Made by a program: the position numbers and the translations under genes
NCBI GenBank assembly: GCA_963969595.1
Contig: OZ018415.1
Span: 14,570,001-14,634,000, forward strand
Length of the DNA: 64,000 bases
Direction: 5' to 3'
Origin: Neckera pumila
Lineage: Eukaryota > Streptophyta > Bryopsida > Hypnales > Neckeraceae
Shown here: positions 36,403-47,779 of the stretch, piece by piece
Layout of the letters: each line of letters opens with the position of its first letter
Numbering within the stretch: position 1 is the first letter of the stretch
The notes under the pieces: model-generated
What the model was told of the DNA's origin: nothing
The model's input: only the letters and a program-made list of their open reading frames with translations
The model's database searches: none

Positions 36403-37690
36403 AATGAAAGTGACTTTGTTCTAAAAACAACTACTAACACAAACTTAAGGTAAAAATTTTGCGTTCTTCAATGTACCAATAGTGTACATTTCAAGAGGTG
36501 GTTGCTTTTAGTGACGACTACATTTCAACTTCAAAAATTCGTAACTACTTTCATGAAGGTCCAAAAAATATGAAATAAATTTGGTTAGATGACCAATTCC
36601 ATTTTTTTTCTTAAAGAAAGAAATTTACTGAAAAATTGTTTCAAGCGGACTTTAGCTTCCCCCATGTGCAATTCGCTCTTAAAAGGTCGCTTCATTAAGA
36701 GCAAGACTCTAAATTATACCTTATTATAGTTGGTTGTTCAGGTGTAAATTCTCAATTGATCCCCACGGATTCAAAAACCCATTAACCTAATCACAAGACA
36801 AATCATTTGCTCAAAAGGAAGTGCATGGATAGAGTTGATGAGCAGAAGTGGGTGGACATGCCTTTACTTTACAGTTGGAAGCAAGGTATCCAGTGAATGT
36901 CCAGGCGTCCCTTTGCCGCATCCAACTGACAGGGGCACCCAAAATATGCTAAATATGTAAATTTCTAAACCAAATGCTAAATATAAAGTTTCCACCCAAA
37001 TGCAAACAAAGTGGGACCGACAATTTTCATTCATTCATTTATGCCATCCAACAAATATATTTTAAGAAAATGCAAAGTGGGACCACAACTAAAAGTACCC
37101 TTTGTAGCGAATATGTGGAATCATGGCATCAAAAAGGCATAAAACTAACTTAAATCCAAGTCGTGGGTCAGGGTCTAAATTAGCTTTCTTTAATTTAGGG
37201 TCGAGGGGTCAATGGGTCAACTCAGAAAATAGCAAACTCATCATTTCATGACGGGCCCCAAAACCGCCTAATAAGAACTGAAGACAGTTGAAAAGTCCTG
37301 GGTTCTCTGTTTTAAAAAAATAAAAAATAAAAAATGAAAAAGTCCTGGGTTTTCTGTTTTTTTTTTAAAAAGAAAAAGAAAAAGAAAAAAAGGATAAGAA
37401 GTCCTGGCTGGGTTTTGTCTTGTTTCCTAGCCAGACCACCTGTGGCTTGGTTTGTAGCGTATGTTCTGTATCTTGTGTGGCAATGAAATTTCGTTTCATT
37501 TTTTTCATTTTTTTCATTTTTTTTAAACTAAAAAAATTAAAATTGAACAAATGGAAAGAACCATTGCAAATCCTTGGTTTTCGCTCCCAATTTGGTTCTC
37601 TGGATGCTCACCACCCGTCACTATGGTGCCCCTCATGGCGGGAGCATCCATGCACAAAACCGCCACTTTTTTGCTACTGTGCCTACACAA
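36403..37690. other. intergenic DNA, no gene seen
   Basis: Contains A- and T-rich simple stretches at 37310-37395 and 37498-37525. The open frame 37420-37704 has no family signature. Confidence 0.4.
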
Positions 37691-37692
37691 AA

Positions 37693-38127
37693 TATACAAA
37701 ATAGTGAAATTAGGTTGCCCCACACTAATTTCTGGACAATCCACACTATAGGAGAATTCACTGCTTTTGTACAATGAAGCAATCAATTTAGAGCCATGTG
37801 TACATTTTAGATTTGTGCACAAGTTCAAGATTTGGTTCAGAGAGTGGCATGCACTTCCATGTAGAACAAACATTGATCCATGAGGTGGTTTATCTCTGGT
37901 AAGGCAACCTAATTGACAAGGCAACCTAATTTCACAACACAAAATAGTGAAACCACCTTATGGATCAATGCTTATTCCACATGGAGATGCATGCCACTCT
38001 CTGAACCAAGTCTTGAATTCACATGGTTCTGAATTGATTGCTTCGTTGTACAAAAGCAGTGAATATTTCTATAGTGTGGACTGTCGAGAAACTAGTGTGG
38101 GCCAACCTAATTTCACTATTTTGTGTA
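37693..38127. mobile_element. fold-back element of about 435 bp
   Basis: The ends are inverted copies around ACAAAATAGTGAAATTAGG. Pairing extends through blocks such as CACTGCTTTTGTACAATGAA, GAGAGTGGCATGCA and ATTGATCCATGAGGTGGTTT and their complements, so the element folds almost end to end with its centre near 37910. No target duplication is clear. Confidence 0.65.
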
Positions 38128-38264
38128 GCTACTAATAAAATTAGTAGACTAGTCAAATTTTCATGTTTTTTCCTGTTGGCAAATGAGTGAAAGGAGGTTT
38201 CAATGCAGCAAAGAACTTTGAATTTGGATACGATATGCAAAAGTCACGAAGAATTGATTCAAAT

Positions 38265-38355
38265 ATTTTTTTGTTTTTTTTAATAAATGGAACGAGCCAT
38301 TGCATTAAAAAAAGAACACGATACAAAACAGCTAAGCCAAGCCGATTCAAAACTC
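38265..38355 (-). mobile_element. LINE 3' tail fragment (copy 3)
   Basis: A T-rich stretch is followed by 'aaatggaacgagccattgca', 'aaaaaaagaacacgatacaa' and 'gctaagccaagcc', the same tail-proximal order as at 29021 and 32591. Only this short 3' piece is recognisable. Confidence 0.45.
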
Positions 38356-38767
38356 TTTTGGGTAGATGTAATAGAATTGTTTCTTCATGTGCCATATATG
38401 ATATACATATCAAGGCTGAAGTACCCTCTGAAGGACAAGTGTCTGTTCAACAAACGCAAGAAATCTTAGATAAATTCCTACAAAGTCATTTTGGGTCGAA
38501 CGTTTATGAAATTTGGACACGATGTAAATATGTAAACATGTACTTTACGTGAAGGTCAAATTTAGACATAAACTAAGTATTTTTTGAAATGTCTTGAATG
38601 ATTGGAATATTATAAGTGAAATGTTTAAAATGTTGCAAAAAAACTCCATCCATATTGCCTAAATTTTTGAATATTTCTGAAAACCTGCATCACGCCTTAA
38701 GGCATGCATGATAGGTTTCGCAAAACAAGAAAATCTAGAATTTGCCAAACACAACAAAATTTGGACG

Positions 38768-38907
38768 CTAAAATGCCAAAATTTACTAGAAATACATGTG
38801 TTTTTAGTAAAATTTTGCTAAAAATTGCCTAAAAGGTCATCACCTAAAACCTTATGCCTAGGACTATATTTAAAAGTTCACTTAAAACACCCCATTCTCT
38901 TGTAGTG
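38768..38907. mobile_element. half copy of the CACTA-type MITE
   Basis: Matches the centre and right arm of the element at 2660-2882 (TTTACTAGAAATACATGTGT, then GGTCATCACCTAAAACCTTA, CTAGGACTATATTTAAAAGT) and ends CCCCATTCTCTTGTAGTG. The left arm is missing or unrecognisable. Confidence 0.75.
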
Positions 38908-39216
38908 AAAATTCTTCCCGACACACATTTTCATACAAATCTAATGGAAGATCCTACAATGGTCTTGAGATTTTAGGGGAAGAAAATGTGGGGTACTTAC
39001 AATAAAGGTTGAATATTTGTAGTTTCAACACAAAAAATGTTAAAATAATTATTACATTGCACAATAATTTTCACACTACAACATTTTCAATTAAAAATTT
39101 AAACCTTTAATTGGATATACTACTAGTAGAGCAATAAACTATATGAAATTCCAACGTGAATATGCTGAAATGTTGATCTGTTGTATTGATGTTATGTTGA
39201 AAATAGGTATATTTAA

Positions 39217-40109
39217 TCCCTAAAGGCCCACTGTCCCTTTTGAGGGACAAATAGGCTTTCGGGTAGGTAGAAATTTTGTTATGATTTTCCAAATTTTTTT
39301 TGGAAGATGGAAAAATTACTAAGCTTCGTGGGAATATAATTTTTTTCATTCGGTGCCCGGGGAAAAAGGTTATGCTCAAATAAGCTCAAAATTGGGGACG
39401 AGAGGCGGCAAAAACAATTTTTTTTTTTTATTTATTTTTTTCTTATAGATTATATTTTTGTCTATCTGGAAAGCTTTGATTCATTTCATTTGGATTTTTT
39501 ATGAGAAAGTTATGGACAATCTTGTTTTTCGGGCACTTAGAGCATCTTCCTGAAAAAAGTAACTTGTAGAATTAATTTTTGAATGCAATTTTAACAATTT
39601 TTTAAGAAAAAAAATTCCACAAGGTTTAGTTTTTTTTCTAGAATAATCTCACCATAGAAATTAGTGCTTTTTAATTCCATACAAAAGATATTAATATTTT
39701 AGATTTTCTTTCTATCTCGTACCTATTTCTACTTAATAATTTTTTTAGTAATGAAAATTAAGTTTTTGTATTTTTTTTTCCCCTAGATTCTCAACTCAAC
39801 TCTCTATTGCATAGATTTAAAGCTCAAAACTTTGTAGTGCAAAAAATTAAGTTAAAAATGTTCAAAATCATAAATTCTAGTCCCACAATGTACTGAAAAA
39901 CATGTTTTTTTCAGTTTAAACACAGATATATTGCAATCTATGCAGTCAAAAATTCTGAAGTTTTTTCCACACATTTTCATACTAGTTAGGTGTAAGATCC
40001 TATGGTTAGATGTGCAAAAAAAACACTTTTCAAATTTTTTTACTCTATGCTAAAAAAATGGCAGTTCTGGGTGTTATTTGGCAGAAAAAAGGCCTTCGGC
40101 TTTTAGGGG
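39217..40109. mobile_element. TTAA-flanked non-autonomous DNA element, copy 5 (best-defined)
   Basis: Flanked by TTAA at 39213-39216 and 40110-40113. The left terminus TCCCTAAAGGCCC and right terminus GGCCTTCGGCTTTTAGGGG are inverted relative to each other. The left side is end A (CTTTTGAGGGACAAATAGG, then GTGCCCGGGGAAAAAGGTTA). The right side is end B when complemented (ATAGGATCTTACACC, CTTCAGAATTTT, GATTGCAATAT). 893 bp, AT-rich, no coding capacity. Confidence 0.7.
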
Positions 40110-40253
40110 TTAAAAAGTTAAAAAGTGGCTTTCAAGATACTACCCTCAAAGTTTCACAAAAAATATAAATGAACTAATTTTGATAAAAATAAATAAGAAT
40201 AAAAAATATATTATCAGAATTCCGTTGCCTTAGCCAAGACATTTAAAACCAAT

Positions 40254-42233
40254 CATACTACTAAAATCATAACTCCCTCTGTAATGCCACAAATGCTACC
40301 ATTAATAGTAAGGGCTCATGCTTGCTATGTTACGCATTCATTGTTTCACTAATTAGTAAAATTTTGATACATTTGAATAGAATGCATGATAATGATTTCA
40401 ATAAGTCTTTGAAATAATTAATTTTAATATTTTGTAAAAATATTTTCTATTATGCATACATAAAAAAAACATTTTCACACAATGTTATATTACAGAAATA
40501 GAGTAGTAGTTTGCAATCACCTTTGTAATATCACTTTTACAGCTTTTATGATTTCAAAAATCTATTGCTACTACCAAATGGTTTGAGAAATTTATTCAAT
40601 TGGAGCAATTTTGGATTTCACAACAATTAAGTTGTTCATGAAGTTTTTGAAATTTACAAGTTTTTCTTTTCAATTCACCAAGTTTTTGGGTTGCAATTAT
40701 TTATAACAATTGAGTCAACTTTTGAATGCATTACAATAAATGTGTATCTTTTACAGTATTTACCATTGCATATATTTCATTCATCATTCAATAAATTTCT
40801 ATTGTACATTTCAATATATGCTTACTTATAAGCAAAATTATACAAAGATTTTAGTAAATTTTATTTGAAGATTTATTGAAATTTTTGTTTTGCATTTTAT
40901 CTAATACATAAAAATTCTAATAAAATTCTAATGATAAATGCGTAGCACAGCAAGCGCCAACCGCTAGTCATACTACTAAAATCACAATGACCTCCCTAAT
41001 ATCATAATTCAATTTTGAATAATATTATAGAAATTCAATTGCTTTTGTAATAGCCATAGGATACTTTCTTCTATATATTATGTATTCTTTTCATGAAGTA
41101 TTTGAAAATCAAATGGATACTTCTAAGAAAATTTCAAAGAAACTTTTCAGACAACAAAACTATAGATGAATTCCATGTCTTTTTAAAATGTGATATTAAA
41201 GAATAAAGCACCAATCGCTAGCATTGCTCTACATATTCACATGTGAAGATTTTACTTACATTGTTCACTTGATTAACTTATTCTTATTGCAATGTTTTCT
41301 TCTTTGCAAAGGTTATTTTGTAAAAATTATGATATAAAGGTTTTCTTTAATTACTTTATATTGCACTATATAAACTTTTCAAAGAATATTGTATGAGGTT
41401 GTCAATATTTTCATTTAAAGATTATACATACTTTGTTTATCTACATTCTATCACATGAAAATTCATGAAGGTGATCTTTTTAATGTGTAGCAAAGCAAGC
41501 GCCAATTGCTCGTCATCATACTACTAAAATCATAACTCCCTCTGTAATATCACAAATGCTACCATTAATAGTAGGGGCTCATGCTTGCTATGTTACGCAT
41601 TCATTGTTTCACTAATTAGTAAAATTTTGATACATTTGAATAGAATGCATGATAATGATTTCAATAAGTCTTTGAAATAATTAATTGTGATAGTTTGTAA
41701 AAATATTTTCAATCATGCATACATAAAAGAAATATTTTCACACAATGTTATATTACAAAAATAGAGTAATAGTTTGCAATCACCTTTGTAATATCACTTT
41801 TACAACTTTTATGATTTCAAAATTCTATTGCTACTACCAAATGATTTGAGAAATTTATTCAATTGAAGCAATTTTGGATTTCACAACAATTAAGTTGTTC
41901 ATGAAGTTTTTGAAATTTACAAGTTTTTCTTTTCAATTCACCAAGTTTTTGGATTGCCATTGTTCGTAACAATTGAGTCAACTTTTGAATGCATTATAAA
42001 AAATGTATCTTTTACAGTATTCACCAATGCATATATTTCATTCATCATTCAATTGAAACATATACATTTCAATATATGCTTTCTTATAAACAAAATTATA
42101 CAAAGATTTTAGTAATTTTTATTTGAAGATTTATTGAAATTTTTGTTTTGCATTTTATCTAATACATAAAAATTCTAATAAAATTCTAATGATGAATGCG
42201 TAGCATAGCAAGTGCAAACTGCTAAAACATATA
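40254..42233. repeat. long direct repeat, 1263-bp period
   Basis: Blocks 40254-40971 and 41517-42233 are about 95% identical by eye (for example ATGCTTGCTATGTTACGCAT and AATAAGTCTTTGAAATAATT in both). They are separated by about 545 bp of different AT-rich sequence. A junction word of the type GTAGCACAGCAAGCGCCAA sits at about 40942, 41487 and 42200. This suggests a tandem duplication of a 1.26-kb unit that lost part of its last copy. Confidence 0.8.
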
Positions 42234-45200
42234 AAATTGAAGTTTTGATCCTAAAACTATACCCCCAACACAAGTTTGTCTTTCGAAGGTTAATTTTCTC
42301 ACCCTTCTTCAATAGGACCTCAATATTCAATAGGACCTCACTTGATATGTAAATTTCTTGTGCTTTTGTTTAATACACAGAATCACTTATCAAAAAATAG
42401 AACTACAGTACTTTTATTTTATTATGCTGTGGCACACTAATTTGGAATGAAAGAAAAAAAAGAATCTTTGGCCCTACATTATAACTATTAATACGGAGTA
42501 TTATACCGAAAGTCTTCAAGGATGTTACCAATATGCACAGACTGCAAAAATCTTCAAGAATATTAGAAATATGCTTAAGCCCAGAGAATATTAAATAGTA
42601 TATTTAAAAAAAAATTCAGACATACCGTTCTGTAGGTCAGTTTTGTAAATAACTCGGGAAAATTTGGAAGATGTCGAAATTTAAAAAATTATTGACAGCT
42701 ATTTCTAGAAGTCTGAAATAATTGTTTTATTAAAACGAACAGTGATTAACTGAAAATAAACAATTTTTATTCTTAGTTGGGAATTTGGGAATTGGATCCC
42801 TAAATTAATCAAATGGGCGCGTGAGGTTATTTCTAAATAAAAATTATATTCATACTTTCTTTAGTATTTTTGGGTTTGAAAGTTAAAGTGATAACACATT
42901 TTGGGGGATTTTGAGACTGTGTATTAAAGAAAATAATAAACAAAAATTGAACATATTGATGATCTTACTAAGTTTTAGATTGTTTTCTCAAGATTAAGTC
43001 AGAAACGAGAGTAATCAAAGAATAACGTAAAAAAGAATAGGCATAGTATATTTTGGTTATACTAATTGTTATTCTAGAACTTAGTATTATGCATGTGCAA
43101 TGACCAAGAATAGCAGATTAAGTGCGCGCCTAAATAAAAATTCATTGATATATTTTGATTAAACTAGAAAAAATGAATACTTTTTAAAATATTCGATAAT
43201 AAATAAAAAATGGACAAATTATTTCATTGTATAATTGACAAGTAAAAGAAAGTGTTGTTGTAATGAAGTAAAAACGCATAATTGCAACACTTTTTGTCCT
43301 CCAATACCTAAAAAAAGATGAAAAAATGAATTTGAATAACCATTTTCATGACTAAAAACCACCCCAACTTTTCAAAAGCAATCAATGAGAGAATTTTTTT
43401 TTGCAGCAATTAATGAAAGTTGAGACATTTTTTTGTTTCAAGCCGGTGTTCATTCAAGGTGAGTTTAGTGTTATGAATATATGGTATCTTATGTTTTCAA
43501 CTTTGAAGATTTGATAAATTTGTTATTAGAGCATTGGAAAATTTCAAATCTACTTTGGTTGAATTTATCTTGAATTTGTGAATAATCTTATCACATTTTT
43601 GTAGTTGTTTGAGCATTTTCTCAAATTCAACATTAGTTTTCAAAAGGAACCAATGAAAATTTAAGAGTTATTTGAAGCAACCAATGATAGTTGAAACATC
43701 TTTTACTTTGCAAATGTCCTATTAAGGGTAGCCTAGTATTAACAACAGGTATTCTTATGACCTCAACTTTGAAAATTTGTAGTACATTCACACAAATTCT
43801 CAAAATTCTCAAACCAATTGTATTCATTTTTTCTTTCATTTGTTACATAGTGATATGGTATTTTTTGCATGCTGTTTAGAATTTTTCATTTGAAAAAAAT
43901 ACCTGTTTTGATGTGGATATGTTATTGATCTATACTTTCAAACTTTTAGAAAACTACATCTACTGATATATAGGACCCTCTTTTGAGATCTTTGGCAATA
44001 AAATAATATTTGAATTAGATATTTGGATTTGGATTTTCAAGGTTATCATGTAAGGTATGCAAATATATATTATATTCCCTCTTCCAATTGCATCCTCTAT
44101 TTGCGCATATCTAAAATTTATGGGCTAAATTGATGGATAAATGTAGGTAAAGGATGGACACCTATTATTTGGCTCAGTAACTTTGACCTTAGCAGACCAA
44201 TGATGTGGTCATGAATTCAAATCTGAATGTTAACGGAGTATTTACCACCATGATCCATCCAACTACAAAACTTATTGTCATATGAAATCCTAAAAAATCC
44301 TTTTGGGAAGGAGTATGGTGGTTCTTTATAGGATTTGTACTTCCTAATGGATGCATAAAAAATGAAATTTGCCATCTAAATCTATGAGTCTTCATTCATT
44401 ATACAATTGCTTTTAGATAATAGTATTGGTGCAGATAAAGACACCTTTCCTTGAGGCCTACAATCATTTGTGAGGCATTTTGAAAATGTGTAGTATATAC
44501 CAACCTCTTTGTCTTTAGAGACAAATGGGCTTTTATTAGCACTCTTGTGCATATTTATAAGAATGAGAGAAACTCCAACCAATTTAAATGGTTTGTGTAA
44601 ATGGAGAGCTTATTCACTTGAGTTCCCATGATTGACTTCAAAAAGGAAGAATGAATGAATCTTAAGGCCACTTTGGGTCATTGCAAGAAACACCTGTCCT
44701 GTTGAATTGTCACAAGGAGTTTGTGGAAGCTTCCTTTTGCAATAACTATTGAAGCATAACTTTCATGAAGTTGAATATTTTATTGGAGATGTTTGTCTTG
44801 AGGTTAATTATATCTCGTATTTTTTAGAAATTTTTAAAAATCATTTTATATTTAAATTTCAATTTAGCTAATTTGTCACGTTTTGTGGTTTAGGGGTTTT
44901 GAGTAAAAAGGAGTATCCAAATTTAATGATTTAGAGCTGAAATTTCTATGGTCTATTTGCATAGTAGGAACTCGTGTTTCTACCAAGGGGCATTCAAAAC
45001 TATTTTATTTTGTGTTGTCTACATCCATGCAAAGAGGGCTCTCTTGCGCGCACAGTTCTAAATATTTTAGATGATTCCAAGATCAATTTTTTGGTCAAAT
45101 CTCTTCAACTTAAAGTCTTCCCAAATGGTGTATTTTTACTTTCTTTGAAAATTATCTTTTCTATTTTTTAGAAATTAAAAACGTCAAAGTATGTATTTTC

Positions 45201-46240
45201 TTCAAAATTTCAACTCGCTCTTTTTTGTGAATAACTTTTTACCTAGATTTTTTTTAGATCTGAAATTTTGGAAATATGATACTTTTAGTCTTGTACTAAT
45301 TGTCCTTATATTATATATTTCTTTAAAATTCATATGCAAAAGCTCATGAGTACTGAAGTACTGGCCGAAAACAAGCCAAAATGGACCAAAAGTGGACGGT
45401 GTTTCTTGCAACGACTCCTTTACACTACGTCCCAAGTTCTAAGTCTCCATGTATACAAAAATTCTTACATGGCAACACTTTTTGGAAGTTTTAGTGCAAA
45501 AAAAATAGGACTTAGAGCTTGATTTGGATTTACAAAGAATAGATACCAGACTCGGCTCAAGATTACAACTACTCTTTTGAATATAAAATGAAGAGAAAAT
45601 ACTATCTAAAGCATCTTTGTGGTTCAAAATTTTGTCCCTGTCTATCCCTATATGCCCAATGCAAATTTTATGCTAAAAGTGCCTAAATGGATTTTTGACT
45701 TCTTAATCCATTATTTGGGACTCAATTGGTATGGAATATTATGCATGAAATGAGTCCCACATTTGATATTTTTTAATGGAATCTCGTGACTATACAAAAA
45801 TATTATAGATTATGTAAATATAAATGATTTCTACTTCATTTCTATTTTAATATTCATTTTTTATTTCATAAATATCTTTCATTTTTTCTAATTTTAGAAA
45901 TTTAGCCTTTTTTTTTCTGTTTATCTACCAACTAAAATCTTAATTGTAGATCTCTGATGACTATGTATTTAAAAAATAAAATAATTTTAGTTATTGTTTT
46001 TCATTTCATTTTATTTTAACATTTTAGCTTTAGTTAGTTGTAATTTTTAATTTACTTTTTCCTGGAATTGTTGGACCCATTACCTAAGACCACGTACAGT
46101 GAATTAAGCCGGAAGCGATTGGTCATAGGGCCCAAAATCTAAGGCCGTGTCCAGCAGCTAGCCATCATGCAGTCAGGAAGGTGCGGTTTCTCCGACGTCC
46201 TGCTCCATGTGTTTTTCTCGACCTAGCCTTGATCTTTGTT
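42234..46240. other. AT-rich intergenic DNA, no gene seen
   Basis: About 4 kb without a supported gene. At 43380-43950 two or three strongly diverged units of about 300 bp recur ('gcaaccaatgatagttgaaac', then 'caactttgaaaatttgta'). Remaining open frames are short and lack any signature. Confidence 0.45.
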
Positions 46241-46249
46241 GGAAACGCA

Positions 46250-47779
46250 TTCAATCGACCATAAATTACGCTTTCGTTTTCAATTCAATCCCGAATTTCA
46301 CGAGTAGTTGCGACAGATTGAGTTTTAAAGAGATTAGGACAGTGGAGATTTGAGAAAATTCTTGGCAAGCAGATCTTTCAGTCTTTCAATGCCTGAGGTA
46401 CCGAAGCTTAATATTGCTACTGCGAGAAGAATTCCGACTTCCGATTGATTCGTTTTTGCATGATCTTGATGATGGCAGCGTGTATAAAATAATGCGCTTC
46501 GAGAATGAATATTTGATCATCATGGAGCTGCTATAACACAAGCAATACATTGAAAGAATTAGCAATGTTTAATTTGAGATCTCAGTGTGTTTAGGTTTCG
46601 AGGAGTAGATTAAGTTTTAAAGAGACCAGGACAGTGGAAATTTGAGAACTTCAATTCTTGGCAAGCAGATCTTGCAGTCTTTCAATGCCTGACCGATTGA
46701 AGCTTTAATATTGCTACTGTAGAAGAATTCCGACTTCCGCTTGATTAGTTTTTGCACGATCTTGAATCATCGCATTCATAGAGGTCGCAGTGTATATGAA
46801 AATGCGCTCCAGGATGAATTATTTATCATCAGCCTTTGGAGCTGCTCTAACACAAGCAATACATTGGAAGAATTAGTGTGTTTAATTTGAGAGAGTCTTA
46901 CTGTGTTTAGGTTTTGAAGTTTAATTAGGTCTCAGAGATTTTGTATGGGATTATATTGTAGCCGGCTGGAAATTACTGGAATGTGGCAACCTTACTGCTG
47001 TTTCAGGAGGTTGCAAGTGCGGAGTAGGTGTTGCATGATTGTAATTGCGCGTTCATAGAGATCGACTGGATGAGTATTTTGGAGGATGGCAACATGTAAC
47101 GAAAATGATGCGTTAATGCATTAGTTGTTGGACCTTTGGATCTGCTGTACCTGAACTGGATGAATTAGCACGTTTGACAGATAGAGTCTTAGTATAATTA
47201 GGTCCCTTCTGGAATATAATGATGTTTAAGCGGTTTGGAAATTATTGGTATACGCCAACCTTTTCGCTCCTGCAGAAGGTTTCAACTGCGGAATAAATTT
47301 TGCATGATCGTGATTGACAGAGGTCGACTGGAGGAATGTTTTGGAGAATGGTCATGAAACGAAACTACTGCGTGCCAGCATTAGTTCTCCAACATTTGGA
47401 GCTGCTCTACTGAAGTATTAGCATGATGGTGTCTTGGAGTGATTAGGTTTAAGTGATTTCCTTGCGGAATTATATTGCAGCGGGCTGCAAATTTCTCGAA
47501 TGCGGCTACCGGTTAAGATTTTCGCCGCGGAAAAGTTTCTGCATGATCGTATCAATGCATCGAAATCGACGGGAAGAACGATGTGGAGAATGGCACAATC
47601 AAATGGAAGTGCTTCTTGAAAGCATTAGTTATCATCAATCTTTTGAGCTTCCCTACTACAAGTGAAGGAATTAGTATGTTTGACAGTGGAAATTTCGGTC
47701 TCTAAGATTTCCTAGCAGGATTATATTGTAGCACGCTGGGAATCAGTACAGAAAACTTGCTGAAAAACAGTAATAAAAT
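46250..47779. repeat. tandem array of 250-290 bp units reaching the OSCA start codon
   Basis: About five and a half diverged units. Anchors: AGTTTTAAAGAGA...GGACAGTGGA at 46321 and 46613 (292 bp apart). GGATTATATTGTAGC-type words (one unit has GGAATATAATGATG) recur in the units starting near 46931, 47202, 47454 and 47706 (steps of about 271, 252 and 252). Each unit also carries 'gcatgatcgtgatt', 'gaggtcgactgg' and 'ggagctgct' blocks. The last partial unit runs into the 5' UTR, 70 bp before the ATG. The array occupies the promoter and leader of the channel gene. Confidence 0.75.

Noticed and set aside
15602..40113. CCCTAAA words as interstitial telomere repeats
   Set aside because: Only single copies occur, always next to TTAA at element borders, never as tandem CCCTAAA arrays.
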